From contig CM046869.1 of the NCBI GenBank assembly GCA_025617745.1, positions 18,244,994 to 18,308,993 on the forward strand: a DNA stretch of 64,000 bases, read 5' to 3'. The notes under the pieces were generated by a model. It was given only the letters and a program-made list of their open reading frames with translations. It was not told the DNA's origin and ran no database searches. Origin of the DNA: Heliocidaris erythrogramma (taxonomy: Eukaryota > Echinodermata > Echinoidea > Camarodonta > Echinometridae). This document shows positions 33,206 through 45,272 of the stretch, piece by piece. How positions within the stretch are numbered: position 1 is the first letter of the stretch; the number at the start of each line of letters is the position of its first letter. The translations under genes were made by a program, and so were the position numbers.

Positions 33206-34002
33206 ATTCCCAAGCAGTGGCTTTTGATCTACTCCCATCATTATTCCATGCGATATTCCTCCAAAGAACCAGCCGGAATGGCGTTGTAGTCGTGTTTACT
33301 CATTAGACCTCCAATTTCTGGCCATATTTGGATGGAATATATCGCCAGCAGGGATGTTTTCTGCTCTTTTCCTCCTGTTTTTCACCCCTTTCTCCGTGGA
33401 ATATATAGTCACTGCCTGACATGCATTTGTGTCTACTAACGAGAAAGAGAAGGTGAGTTGGGCATTGTAGCTTGTGGCAAGCATGCTTTCATATACTGAT
33501 CGCTCATACCACATACTGGTTAAACAAGCAAGGCAAAGGAATATATAGTTGCACTTTTCACCAAAAGCCTTGTGTAGCTTTTCCCTTCTCCAGTCAAATG
33601 CTAGATAGGTAATGGAACTGTGAAGAGATAAAAGGGGCATAATTATTTGGATCAGGATGTGATCGAAGAGATTCTGCAATCTGTAGCAACCTGTTGCTTC
33701 ATGCTTAAAATCAAATGGACATTGATGTCCCTCCCCCCCCCTTTTCTTATAAAGGAACATCAGTTTATCTACCATAGATTCAGTATAGTAATGTTACATT
33801 ATTATTGATATTGTCTTTTAACAATGTTGCCTTTAATGCTGATGAAATGCGTAGTGTATTCATTAGTATGCACCATTGTATATCAGTGCAATAAACGAAG
33901 GGGTTTGTGTATCTCTCTTTACAGTAATCTACTCATTCATCAAGAATACTTAATTATATTTGTCTTCCATTTCAAAGGTGCATTATTGGTTTTGCTATGC
34001 AC
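33206..34002. other. Intron with a 159-codon minus-strand open frame, not supported as a gene
   Basis: The minus-strand frame 33296-33775 has mixed composition but no recognisable domain or splice context. Confidence 0.3.
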
Positions 34003-34231
34003 AGAATATGATCAACTGTTCAGAGCAAAAAGGGCATTAATTCAGATACTTTTACATGAAAGCTAACGCCCTTCTGGCTCTCAACGGACGATATATTGCT
34101 TAGTAGAATGTGGAACTTCTGTCATGCTCTCATGCAATCAAGCCCTTTTAGTATGTGACATATTGTTTGCTTGGAGCAAGAAGGGCACTAACATGTAGCT
34201 TCAGCGTCCTTCTGGCTCTTAGCAGATGACA
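34003..34231. repeat. Two adjacent hairpin repeats ('AGAAGGGCGTTA' family)
   Basis: Copy one at 34003-34094 (CAACTGTTCAGAGCAAAAAG ... GCTAACGCCCTTCTGGCTCT then CAACGGACGATAT). Copy two at 34149-34231 (TTGCTTGGAGCAAGAAGGGC ... GCGTCCTTCTGGCTCTTAGC). The flank ATATTGCTTAGTAGAATGTG recurs after copy two, so the pair arose by tandem duplication of about 145 bp. Confidence 0.8.
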
Positions 34232-36173
34232 TATTGCTCAGTAGAATGTGAAACTTCTCTCATGCAATCAAGCCATTTTCAGTTTGAGTCATGCGTCAAA
34301 TAAATGACTGCTTATGAAAGTACCGGTAGGTTGGATGCAGTTTCCCGTGATTAATAGCACCCTTTAACTCAAATGGGGGAAGCACTTTTGATTTCCTGAT
34401 TTATTGAAATTCCTATAAAACAAAACTGTTATTCATCCATTTAGATTCAGAACGTACGTCCACTCTGTGAAGGAAAACTCTCCTTTAAGCATACTATGAC
34501 ATTTAGAGATACTTTGTGATATTTATGAGAGAGATATTCCTTTTATGTTATTCTATGTTTTCATATCATAAGGATGCATAGTAAGCTAATTCTTTCTGGC
34601 TGTAAATCAAAAGGAATTTTTAAGGATTACTGCATATTGCATTTGTAGCATGAGGTGCTGTACAGGTTGAATTTCACTTCTGTTTTGAAGACTTACAAGA
34701 ACAAACCTGTAGATTTAATGTGTTTTGGGCAATCAGTTTGGCATGTCTGGCAAGGAATTAATAATTCCATTGAAAATACTTTCTTAAATTAATAGGTAGA
34801 TAAAAAGGAGGCTATCAAATGGACAAACCGTGATATCTCCGTAATGTTGACCAGGATTATAAAGATATTTTGATGGCTATGAAATGGACAAAACGTGATT
34901 TCTCCCTAATTTTGACAAGGCTCATAAAGATGTTTTGATTCATTTGATAGACAATTTTCCGATATTTGGAACTTCAGATTAGATATTGTTCCTGGAATAA
35001 CACTTAATTCAATCTTGTCATTAAATTAAATTGGAAAATAATTGCAAGTAAGTCATAAAAAAATTACTTGCCATAAGGCAATTCATCATTTTGATAATTA
35101 TTAGTATGTTTAGTTTCGTTCCTTGGTTTCAGTTTGAACTATACTGTTATCTGGCAGTTAATTTTCTTTCAGTGTAAAAATTACTTTTATCAGGCTAACT
35201 CTATTTCAGATTTTCTGTAAAGAAAAATAAGGTTTCGGGAGATTTTTGAGAATTTTTTTCTCTTTTACTGGGAGAGATTTTCTGCCATCATATTTTGATC
35301 CATTGTGAACAAGAAACAGGTGGTCCTTGTATTTAAATGGCATTAAACTGGCAAAACTTGAACAGCACCATCTTACAGTAACTGCTAAATTGAGATTATA
35401 GTTTGAAAATTAATTGCATTTTATTTAGAATTTCGACAAACAGCTGTTTGGAACAAAGGTACATTTTATATTTCAAACTATTATTTTTGACGTTGCACAT
35501 GTGGAAAATTGCCTACAGATACATTCTAACCTCCTACAAACTAGAATGGGGCATGATGGGAAAATTAGAGGCACAGACACTTATCAAATCCTGTTGAAAG
35601 ATGGTGCCCTTAGGAGCTTCAATTTACTGTCACTTTAAGACTATAGGAATAAAGAATTCAGAGTCAACAGGTTAATCCTTTCTGTAACATGCATTTATAC
35701 CTCCAAATATGAATCTTAAGCCCACTGCACACTGTACAATGGGTCTGCGATCCGATTTACAAAGAAAATGACATAGCATTTGATATGAACATTTAACCAC
35801 AAAATGTTTTTGATGTAGGTTCTGAATAGTCATACAGATAATGAAATTGAAATTGCAAGCCTTCTAGTCAGAGGAAAGGCCAAATTGACTCAGAATGGTA
35901 GTGACGTCACAGCAGTCCTACGCTTGTCTCTATTTGTAGCTGATTTGGCCCTTATTCCAAATAAAAGATGACAATTCCCAAATTCCTAGGTATAGTACTT
36001 ACACTATTATTCAGAACCTGAATCAGGAAGATTTTAATTTGTTTAAATGTCTATATATAATGCTATTGCCAATTTTCAAATATCAGATGGCAGTCGATCG
36101 TACAGTGTGCGGTGGGCTTTATATAACAGCGAATTAGAAAATAGACTTTCTTGTAAAAATAGTAATCTGGCCT
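34232..36173. other. Intron, nothing gene-like
   Basis: Contains a 66-bp direct duplication at about 34808-34935 (AAATGGACAAACCGTGATAT / AAATGGACAAAACGTGATTT). Otherwise AT-rich and featureless. Confidence 0.45.
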
Positions 36174-36563
36174 TTAAAGATAAAGTTGAGTTTTGGTCAT
36201 GAGATTAAACTGTGAAAAAAAACTGTCTCAAAGCAGTTTGGAAAGGTTGATTATATTTATATAGCACATAAGAATTGGTGTATGCTGTAAGGTTTTGGAA
36301 GCACCAAAATGATAAGAAATTGACTCATTCCTGCCTAGAGTCACATGCACTGCACACAGAAATGTGTGTATTGGACTGCACAGAAATGTTCGGCCCAATG
36401 ATTTTTCAGCTGTTTCTTGTCATAGTTTTAATATGAGGATATTTGAAGACCAATTCTTATCAGGGGACATTTCTACTATGATGTTCTTACAAACTGACAT
36501 AAAAAGAATGAGAAAGCTCGCAAATTATATTTTACCTTTCCCAGAACTCAACCTTCTCTTTAA
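36174..36563 (+). mobile_element. MITE with TTAA target duplication (piggyBac-like), 390 bp
   Basis: TTAA flanks both ends (36174-36177, 36560-36563). Left end TTAAAGATAAAGTTGAG and right end CTCAACCTTCTCTTTAA are inverted repeats of about 23 bp with about two mismatches. No reading frame. Adjoining tandem units (36749, 36932) still show the uninterrupted site (CTCCTTTAACATTGAATC), while here the same sequence is split (ATCTGGCCTTTAA / TTTAAACATTGAATC). Other copies: 4398, 43947, 50024, 53319, 58886, 62228, and a fragment near 42905. Confidence 0.85.
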
Positions 36564-37052
36564 ACATTGAATCAACTCAAGAGCTTTGTCAATAAAAAAT
36601 GCCATCAATTTTCTTGCACTTCACTATTGATTCCACATAATAGGAATACAAATTGTTATAAAATATGTACATAGCTGGCCAACTATTGCTCTGATATAAC
36701 ATTAAATTAGGAAAACAATTTCTTGTAGAAACACTAATCTGCTCCTTTAACATTGAATCAACTCAACAGCTTTGTCAATAAATGCCATCAATTTTCTTGC
36801 ACTTCACTATTGATCCCACGTAATAGGAATACAAATTGTTATAAAATATGTACATAGCTGGCCAACTATTGCTCTGATATAACATTAAATTAGGAAAACA
36901 ATTTCTTGTAGAAACACTAATCTGCTCCTTTAACATTGAATCAACTCAACAGCTTTGTCAATAAATGCCATCAATTTTCTTGCACTTCACTATTGATCCC
37001 ACGTAATAGGAATACAAATTGTTATAAAATATATACATAACAGGCCAACTAA
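36564..37052 (+). repeat. Tandem array, 183-186 bp units, about 2.7 copies
   Basis: Units begin AACATTGAATCAACTCAA at 36563, 36749 and 36932; the third stops near 37052. Units two and three are almost identical. The sequence left of the MITE (36115-36173) matches the end of a unit, so the MITE sits inside the array. Confidence 0.9.
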
Positions 37053-38185
37053 TGATTTTAAAGGTACCATAGCCCTTTTGCAGGCCAAAATTATTTCTTA
37101 TTCATATGGAAGAAGATAGCATTTAAGGACTCTCTGTCAAATATAGTAATTGGAAACGTGAGTTTTCATGGAATGATTAATCAACCATTAGATTTCAACT
37201 TTACGTATTAGTTAGTCCGAAAATAGTCTTTGTCTCTGGGCACCAAGTGTAATGCGGTACTTGTGATCTGAAAAAATTAATAATTCTTATATGAAATCAA
37301 TCTTACAAATTGATTTGTACTTGAAATCAGTCTTGGGATTAATTCTTTCTGGGAAAGCAATTTGTCAAATTGATCTAAAAAGCAAAATTCTTCCCCGTTT
37401 AGAATTATCGAAGATAAGCCTGGGCAATATTAACCTCATGCTTTTTGTTCTGTTTGATTTGGAAGATTAATCAAGCATTATTGTTGCAAATGATTGAGCA
37501 TTAGATTTCCCCCAAGAGGATTTCCAATATGCCTCTATGTAGTAAGAAATTATTGTTTTAGATTTAAACATCATTTGAATTTTTGTATTTAAATTTCAAT
37601 ATTTAAGTTGAAGCTATAGATTGGTAGAAAAACATCAAGCTATATAGATCGGCGGAAACACATCAGGAGGAAGTAGAAATGATGGCATTTTTGTTCTTTC
37701 AAATTTGATTATTTCATTATCAATAAAAAGAAACCTTGCCCTTGCCTGAGCTTTATGTACAGTTTATTTTAAGAACAAGATCCACTGACTGTTTTCTATA
37801 ACCAGAATAATTTTATCAATGCCAGCTTTTTTATTAAAAAGAAAGAAAGAATAATGGATAACAATATCAAAGCGTGCAATGACAGAAGAATAGGTGATTG
37901 GGAGACAGCACTTAGTGCGGTGGTGGAGTGTCAGGGTCATGGGATACCGAGAAAGAGACAATTTATTCCACCTTTGGTAAATAGCTTTACGTTTGATAGA
38001 TGATATAAACTGTTCCATGGCTTGATTGCGAGAGAGAAGTCAAGCTAGGATTAGGTATTGGTTGTTTAGGGATGCCACTGTGCCTATTCACCGTCCCTTT
38101 TCTTTCTCTTTTTTTTAAAGCTGTCTTCTTCATGCACCCTGTGTGTTGCTTCTCGATCTTCAGTTTACACAGCTAGACTAGCTCA
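37053..38185. other. Intron, nothing recognised
   Basis: AT-rich single-copy sequence. Confidence 0.45.
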
Positions 38186-38521
38186 CATGTGTCAGCAATC
38201 CCACAGCTTATTTGGAAAAGACGGATCGCCTTTCCACCAAGAATATTCACGTCTGGTGCGCGATGCCGATTGAGAGATTGGGGGCCTGGACTCAAGAGCG
38301 ACAAACGTTTGCCCCCGGTCTAGCCTCTGCCTCTCCCTCTATCATCTGCCCATTTTGTAGGAGATCCCTTCCCTCTTTTTACCACCACCCCCTATCCGTC
38401 TCTCCTCGCCCTCGTTGCTTAGCCCCTAGACACAGCGCTCATCCTCTTTTCCGTCTTCACCGTAGACGTTCTTTCGTACCTCCCTCGGCTCTTGTTCGGC
38501 CGTCGTGGAGAGGTGATCGGT

Positions 38522-38659
38522 ATGGTTGTCGTGACGACAACATTTTCTGTCGTTGCAACCATCATCATCTTCTCCATCCTTCTGTCCATCTTGATTGTTT
38601 CGTTCATCCTCCTCTCGAGTCATCATGCCAGGGAGGCTCTCAACATCAACATTACAAAG
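38522..38659 (+). CDS. Candidate first exon with a transmembrane segment (weak)
   Basis: An ATG in fair context (G at -3, G at +4) opens 46 codons: MVVVTTTFSVVATIII continuing in a hydrophobic run to about residue 32, then SSHHAREALNINITK, ending at AAAG|GTAGAT. An in-frame stop at 38420 lies upstream, and the preceding 300 bp is GC-rich like a 5' UTR or promoter. Most Ile codons are ATC, unlike the AT-rich surroundings. The exon ends in phase 0 on the same strand as the exon at 49299, so it could serve as an alternative first exon or belong to a nested gene. Against: pyrimidine-rich composition alone gives hydrophobic frames, and a membrane anchor would be unexpected for a DOCK protein. Confidence 0.2.
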
Positions 38660-38689
38660 GTAGATGTTTACTAGAGATGAGAGAGAAGG

Positions 38690-39160
38690 CAGGAGGAAGA
38701 GCGAGGGAGAGGGATGGGGAGAGAAGAGGAAGCTAGAGAGAGGGGAGAGAATGTAAGGGTGAGAAAGGATGACAGGGGTGATGGAGGGAAAGAGATTAAG
38801 AAAGATATGGAGGAGAGAGAAAGAGAGAGAGAGCAAGATGGAAAGACTGATAGAAATAGAGAGGGAGAGAGAGAGAGAGATACATACAGAAGGAGAAATG
38901 GATATAAAGAGGTGAATAAATCTAAAGTAAAGAGAGAGGCATAGAAGGCAAGATGGAAAGGGAAAAAAAATTGAATAATGAATACATAATAGGAAAGTTG
39001 GACAGATGGCCAGCTTGCTTATTAAAGTAAAATGAATCAGAAAGAGAGAAAGAGAGAGAGGAAGAAAGTGGATGAGAAATAGTCTTAAGAGTGGTGGAAT
39101 GACATTGAGTGGAAGGGAAAAGATAGAAAATGAAGGAAGGGGAAGAGACATTGAGAGGGA
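38690..39160. repeat. GA-rich tract
   Basis: Imperfect GAGAGA and GGAAAG repetition, with shorter non-purine interruptions. Frames on both strands are compositional. Confidence 0.8.
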
Positions 39161-39164
39161 AAAT

Positions 39165-40220
39165 AGACCAAGCTAGCTATTATATTGCATTCTTGATTGT
39201 CTAATATACATGTATATGTTATTCTCCATCTTTGTAATTTCCTGTATTTTCATCATGTTCATGCTTGGTTTTTGGTGCATGTGCACATTTTCTTTACAAG
39301 GTATTATTGATACCTTATGATTTGAACTGTCCAATGATTTTATCTGTGTTTTGCAGAAAATCCAAGATTCGTGTTGCACTATAAAACATTAAAGTTGGGT
39401 AATACAATTCTAGTCACCAAGTAATTGTCATGTTAGTTGGTCACTACAGCAAAATCTCACTGAGCAGCTCCAACATAGGACTTTAGACCCTGTTATACCT
39501 AAGTGTCCAAGGCTTGTCTCTGATCCAGCCTCCAAAGGCCATCTGAAGACTGGTGAAGAACGCAGGCCCTTAATTTTACCCCATTTACTCAGTGGCTTGA
39601 GAAGTGTAGGCCAAAGGGTAGGCTTTACTGTTATTATAGGATGTTGTGGCACTCTTCATGTAAAAGTATTGTAGGCCGGCCTCAGAGCACATCAAGATAT
39701 GATCTAAGAACTGGCCAGCATGAGATTCATTTCTTCCGTTTGACCTGGTAAAAGGAGAAATACACATAAAAATTGGACAAGAAAGTATTATATACACTAC
39801 AGGATATTGAAAGAGAGCTTCCGTGAACAAAAAGGTATTTTTATGCTGCTCGCATGCCTCCCAGCATTACTACTTGACAGGCTTCTCATGCATTGCACAT
39901 GTTACCAGAAGTGCATTCATGATACATAATATCTTAATGTAGAGTGAATCACTAACACTGTCCCTGCAAATACACAACTCTTCCAATTACTCCCACACCA
40001 GTGTTTTGCCTGAATTCCATCAAATTACATTTTTGCTGTTGGAGTGGTGGTGTTCCCAATATTTGCCTCCAAAGGCTGTGTCTGTGCCCTGGAGACGTCC
40101 ATGTAGGCGTAAAAGTACACACCACCGAGCTGGAAGGTTTCCACTGCACCGGCTGGTCCCCCCTAACTTCCATCCTAATCATTATCGCCACTATCATTAC
40201 CTGTAAGGCAGGGATGGTAT
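39165..40220. other. Intron, nothing recognised
   Basis: Several short overlapping open frames on both strands around 39950-40280, none with a recognisable domain or clear splice signals. Confidence 0.4.
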
Positions 40221-40224
40221 TCAG

Positions 40225-40520
40225 TCAAATCTCATTTAAAGGCCAAGTAATGTCAAGTATTGCCAATTTGCAAGTCTGACATTATTGATAGAATGAGTGA
40301 TGGTACTTGCGCAAATCTCATCCAAAGGCCAAGAAATACCAACTTGCCAGTTTGATATTATGTCTTAACGACAGAGATAATATTCTGTGAAAACTTATTT
40401 AAAGGGCTTTATTTAAAGTGTTGCCACTTTGCAAATTAGACTTTGTTCCTCAAAGGCGAGGGTGATATTCATTGAAATCTCATTTGAATGCCAAGTATTG
40501 TACGTTTGATATAAAATTCC
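40225..40520 (+). repeat. Degenerate repeat, about 3 units of 80-110 bp
   Basis: AAATCTCATTTAAAGGCCAAGT, AAATCTCATCCAAAGGCCAA and AAATCTCATTTGAATGCCAA recur, each followed by TTGCCA.TTTGCAA-like sequence. Confidence 0.5.
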
Positions 40521-41958
40521 CAGAATTGCGTCCTAATAGAGTGTCATGTAACTCAAAACTTCTATGTAAGAAAAAGAAGAAAACCAAAGAAATTAATAAA
40601 TCTTCATTTCAATTTACCTCCATCTTATCTACTTTTAGTATATTTCCCCTGTGAATAGAAAATGGGTTTCCTCATTAAAAGCTGTAATTTGTATTAAAGG
40701 AGTGTCAGTAAGTGTCTAAAACATAAAAACACAGATAAATTATTAAATCTTCACTGTAAATGTTTCCCCATACTGCATACTATTTATATGATTATTATAT
40801 TTACCCCTCGGGATAGAAAATAGGTTTCCTAATTGAAAAGTGAAGCCGTATAATAAAATAATGTTAATTATCTGCAGAAAATAGACCTATTTTGTATGTT
40901 TGAAGACATAGCCATCATGTACATTCAGCAACCTTTTGCACTTTGAAACTCTAACGTAGAATTGATTCTTTTCTTTTGTACTAAACATGGTTATAGTGCA
41001 GTGTAAAAATATACCTTTTTGTTCACTGGAGCACTTATTATTAATTTGTTGTTATAAAAATGACATTTTCTTCCAGTGTTTGTGTAAAATATTTTATTGA
41101 TTTCTACCATTGCTCTTTTGGAACTTTCCAGACCTTAACCCCTTCCATGCCATCAGATTTTTAGCAGTTTTCAAAAATAAAATTTCAAGAGTTAACTATT
41201 AACTTTAAAAGAGTTTTTTCTTGAGCAAACTGGGCAAAGATTTGCTGCCCACAGCATGGTAGGGGTTAATCACATGTCAGTCCACTGCATTTTTTGTTCT
41301 CAATGGCCTAGTGATTTATATTTAACAGTATAAATTAGACCATAGGATCAAGCTTGAATAAAAGATTTTTGTGGCATAATTTTAGTTTCACAGAGAAAGT
41401 TGTATTTTGTAGAAGGCTGTATGTTGAAGTATTATTATGTTTGTGACCTGTTTTGTCATGTAATACAGCTATTGAAATTAATAATAACAATCATAATCAT
41501 ACTCATAATCATAGTCATAATAGTGAGTTCTTGTATAGTGTTCATGTCTGTCGCACTTGACACTCCTGGCACTCCATTATTAGTCATATTTGTCCAGGGT
41601 AGCCCCATCCGTACTCATACTGCTCATCCTGAGGGCCCTGCAATTAAACCCCAGCATTGCCAGGTACCAGCTTACAACAACCTGGGTCGAGAGGGACAAA
41701 AATGGGGTAAAACATTTTGTCCAAGGTTGTATTAAGCACTAAGCTCGGATCAAGAGTCTGTGAGAGTCAATAGCCTTCACTAATATACTACAGATTTAAC
41801 AATGAAATCATGCAAATTGCAAAAGTATCTTGCTGTAAATATGACCTTCGACCCGATGATAGCGATTCAGGAGAGTTTCTGGTTTAAGGGCACAGGTTTT
41901 CACTTAAGAAGTGCTCGCACACCACTTCTTACATTTCCATGCTAGGTACAAGTACAAA
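40521..41958. other. Intron, nothing recognised
   Basis: AT-rich, includes a (TCATAA)n-like stretch near 41485-41525. Confidence 0.4.
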
Positions 41959-41959
41959 G

Positions 41960-42114
41960 AGAGAGAAACGTAACAAAAATTTCATGTAAGGGGCCACCCT
42001 CACAAGCATTTGTTTGCTTTTTTCTGGTCCTTACCATTTAATATGTACTTAGTATTATATTTCATTTGTATGTGTCTTTTATGGTTAAATAAATCTGAAT
42101 CTGAATCTGAAAGA
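41960..42114 (+). mobile_element. LINE 3' end with (TGAATC)n tail
   Basis: GGGGCCACCCTCACAAGCAT ... TTTTATGGTTAAATAAATC followed by TGAATC tandem hexamers (42093-42112). The AATAAA plus short-tandem tail is typical of CR1/L2-type LINEs. No coding part is present. Confidence 0.55.
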
Positions 42115-42135
42115 TAAGTGATTCTGTTTTAGAAC

Positions 42136-42320
42136 ATCAGTTCAGTTCAGTTCAGTTCAGCTTTATTCAATTCCATAAAACATTAACATCAGCATGCAAG
42201 AAATATGTAATATAATAATTGTATACTAAGACATAATCATTACATTTTGCATGCAATTATTAAAATATTAAAAGATTGACAATGAAAATAGGAATTTGGT
42301 TGCTGTATCAAAACCCTAGT
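42136..42320 (-). mobile_element. LINE/SINE 3' end on minus strand with (TGAAC)n tail
   Basis: Plus strand reads CAGTTCAGTTCAGTTCAG then CTTTATTCAATTCCATAAAA, so the minus strand ends in AATAAAG(CTGAA)n. It faces the plus-strand LINE tail at 42112 across about 25 bp. Confidence 0.55.
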
Positions 42321-42349
42321 GGGTTTGTCTTGACAGCCTGTTTGATAAC

Positions 42350-43720
42350 AGGCCTCAATAAAAATTAGATTAGGAAAGAATTTGAGGAGGGAAAAAATAT
42401 ATTACCTTTATATATGAGTGCTGGATGTCTAATTTTGCTTTTTACTTTTCTTGCTAAATACAAGTGCAAGGACAGAATTGAATACATTAGAGGAAAAAGG
42501 ACCCAGCTCCGTCAAAACAGTTTTTAGTTATTAAGATCAATCTTAATTTTTTTAAGAGACGAATAGTTCCATCTTTATGTATTTAATACTGTATGTTTAT
42601 CAATTGAAGTTTCCCTGTAGATGGAAACTTTTAGTCTCTTAAACTTATCTAAAAATATCAAGTATTTTTCTTCGCGGCTCAAAAATTGGTTTGATGGAGT
42701 TGGGCTCTTCTTCCGCTTTCGTATTCAGTTGTAACAAGAATCAGCAATGATAATGTGTTTTTTGTTTGGGCTGTTAAAAAAGCATTTTTGTCAGCAGGCC
42801 TGGATAAAAATTTGATCAGGAAAGAATTTAAGCGGAAAGAAAATATATTATCTTCAGGAGTGCTAGCTACTGCTACTTAAAAGGTTAATTATGTTTCATA
42901 AAGAAAGTTTTCTCCAAAGTTTAAACTGTTTCTAGTCATATTTGAATTGCAAGAGCTTTACAAGAGCAATCCATTTTATGAGACATTACTACTATGATAT
43001 TTTTTCACAGTGAATAAATAGAATGCAAAAGCTCATAAATTATTTTCGTCTTTTCCAGTACTCGACCTTCTCTTGCAGACACATAATGTGGGTTCGGAAT
43101 TTGATACAGTTCGGGAATCGTAGATAAGGGGTGTAATGTATCGCCGAGCGTGAGCTTGAACACTTTTATGACCAACAGGTCTTACGAATTTCACTTCACG
43201 CACCCTCCACTAATTTCAGAAAGAATCGCCCATTAAGGAAATCTCATCATCATAAATTTTCCTCACCAAAACGCTCTCTGAGATTCAAAGGCTAGCTTGA
43301 GTTATTTCCGTTGGGCAATCGTGTTTCACTTTCTGCGAGATCCTTGTCCAATCTTGATCGTTATTGAAACCAAATCTAGTGTAAGCAAATAATGATACAA
43401 TGTACATGGAAATAGACGAAAGCATGTCTTAAGATGTATATTATCTTCAGGAACCGTGGAATACTCCCTGCCTACACATTCCATACCTTCCAGTAGCTCA
43501 GTCGCTCTGAAGAAGCTCATTGCCTAAGAATGAGACTTCAACATGGATACCAATGGAAATGTGTAGAATACAAGATCATCATTGAAGTCTGTTTATAAAC
43601 AAGACCTGGGTAAGAATTAGATCAGGAAAGGAACTAAGGAAAATATATTACCTTCAGGAGCCGGAGATGCCTTCCCCACTTTATACTTTCTCAGCTAAAT
43701 ACAAATATTGATTTACGGCG
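42350..43720 (+). repeat. Three dispersed copies of an 80-115 bp repeat
   Basis: Copies near 42350, 42800 and 43606 share CCTG or CCTC, then ATAAAAATT.GATCAGGAAAG, then AAAATATATTA and TTCAGGAG.., ending in TTTTCTTGCTAAATACAA in two copies. A fragment of the TTAA-type MITE lies between them (42905-43080). Confidence 0.6.
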
Positions 43721-43946
43721 GCTCCTCTCCTGCCTTTCTAGGTCAGATCTGATTAGAGTCTGTTAGTAGGTGTCATCATATACTCGTTTGGGGAATCCCT
43801 GAGTTGGTCGCCCCCCTCTCAATTATCTCTGTTCTCTAATGAGCATCAAGGATTTGGCTGGCACTATGGCGTAATTGCAACGTAGATGGATGTGTTAATG
43901 TTACAGGGGTAGATTCTGGATTTTCTTACAGGGGAAGGAGGGGGCC

Positions 43947-44340
43947 TTAAAGATAAAGTTGAGTTCTGGTCATGCAATTACATTGTGAATAAACTGTCCC
44001 AAAGCAATTAAGAAAGTTTGATAATGTCTAAATAAGAATTGGTGTATACTGTGAGGTTTTGGAATCATCAAAATGATTAGAAATTGGTTGGCAGTCTTGC
44101 TGAAAAGCACATGCACTGGACACCGCAATGGGTATATGAGACTGCACACACATGTTGTATGCATGTTCGGCCCGAAATTTTCAGATATTTCTCGTCATAT
44201 TTCGAGTCATATTTCGAATATGGGGGCATTCGAAGAGCAATCCCTTTTAGCCAACATTTCTACTATGATGTTCTTCCAAACTGACATATAAGGAATGAGA
44301 AAGCTCACAAGTTCTTTTTCACCTTTCCCACAACTCAACC
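43947..44340 (+). mobile_element. TTAA-type MITE copy
   Basis: Starts CCTTAAAGATAAAGTTGAG and follows the 36174 copy through GTGAGGTTTTGGAATCA, TTTCTCGTCATATTTCGA and CTACTATGATGTTCTTCC to CACAACTCAACC. The right TTAA is lost. Confidence 0.8.
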
Positions 44341-44611
44341 CCAAAATTCTGTGACAACAAAGGTGTCTGTTGTGTCTGGAAAAGAGCAGGGCAACAGCCA
44401 GATGTATCCCCCTTACATTGTGCCTGCAGTTGGGTAGTTTTAGTAATGCCCGCCCCATAACTTTTCATAAGATTTTCTTTGAGTTTAGTCGATCTACAGC
44501 AAAATATTAACAATTTTAAGCTGTTTATAAGTGGACTATTAACTGAATATTCCACTTATTTATGAAAGATAGTATACGTTCTTGGCCAGAAATAAAAATT
44601 GCCATTTGCAA

Positions 44612-45272
44612 CTGACTAGTGACCCTTTCATTAATGACATGGTGGCAGCAATGGGATGCTAATCCATTCCATAGAAATGACTGGTGACTCGGACATTAGT
44701 GATGTGGTGGCAACTGTTGGATGTGAACTGATACCATAGAAATGACTAGCGACTCTTTCATTACAGACGTGATGGCAGCAGTGGGATATGAGAACCCATG
44801 CCATAAAAATGACTAGCGACCCATTCATCAATGATATGGTGGCAGCAGTGGGATATGAGAACCCATGCCATAAAAATGACTAGCGACCCTTTCATTAATT
44901 ACATGGTGGCACCAGTGGGATATTAGAACCCATGCCATCAAAATGACTAGTGACTCTTTCATTACTGACATGGTGGCAGCAGTTGGATACATACCCATGG
45001 CATCATAATGACTAGTGACTCTTCCATTACTGACATGGTGGCAGCAGTGGGATACATACCCATGGCATCATAATGACTAGTGACTCTTCCATTACTGACA
45101 TGATGGCAGCAGTGGGATACATCATACCCATTGCATCATAATGACTAGTGACTCTTCCATTACTGACATGGTGGCAGCAGTGGGATATGAGAACTTATTG
45201 CCTAAAAATGACTAGTGACTCTTCTGTTACTGATTTTACTGCAGTGAAATACGAACCCACACCATAGAAATG
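44612..45272 (+). repeat. Minisatellite, about 10 units of 63-70 bp
   Basis: Unit: GACTAGTGACTCTTTCATTA then CTGACATGGTGGCAGCAG then TGGGATA...CCCATGCCAT. Unit starts are near 44614, 44680, 44744, 44811, 44879, 44946, 45009, 45072, 45141 and 45209. Short minus-strand frames here are repeat artefacts. Confidence 0.9.

Noticed and set aside
33296-33775. 159-codon minus-strand frame
   Set aside because: No domain, signal or splice context; a frame of this length can occur by chance in 64 kb.
38212-38736. 174-codon plus-strand frame
   Set aside because: Composition rich in His, Arg, Pro and Cys without any domain; it runs on into GA-rich repeat. The shorter frame at 38522 with a donor is the better candidate.
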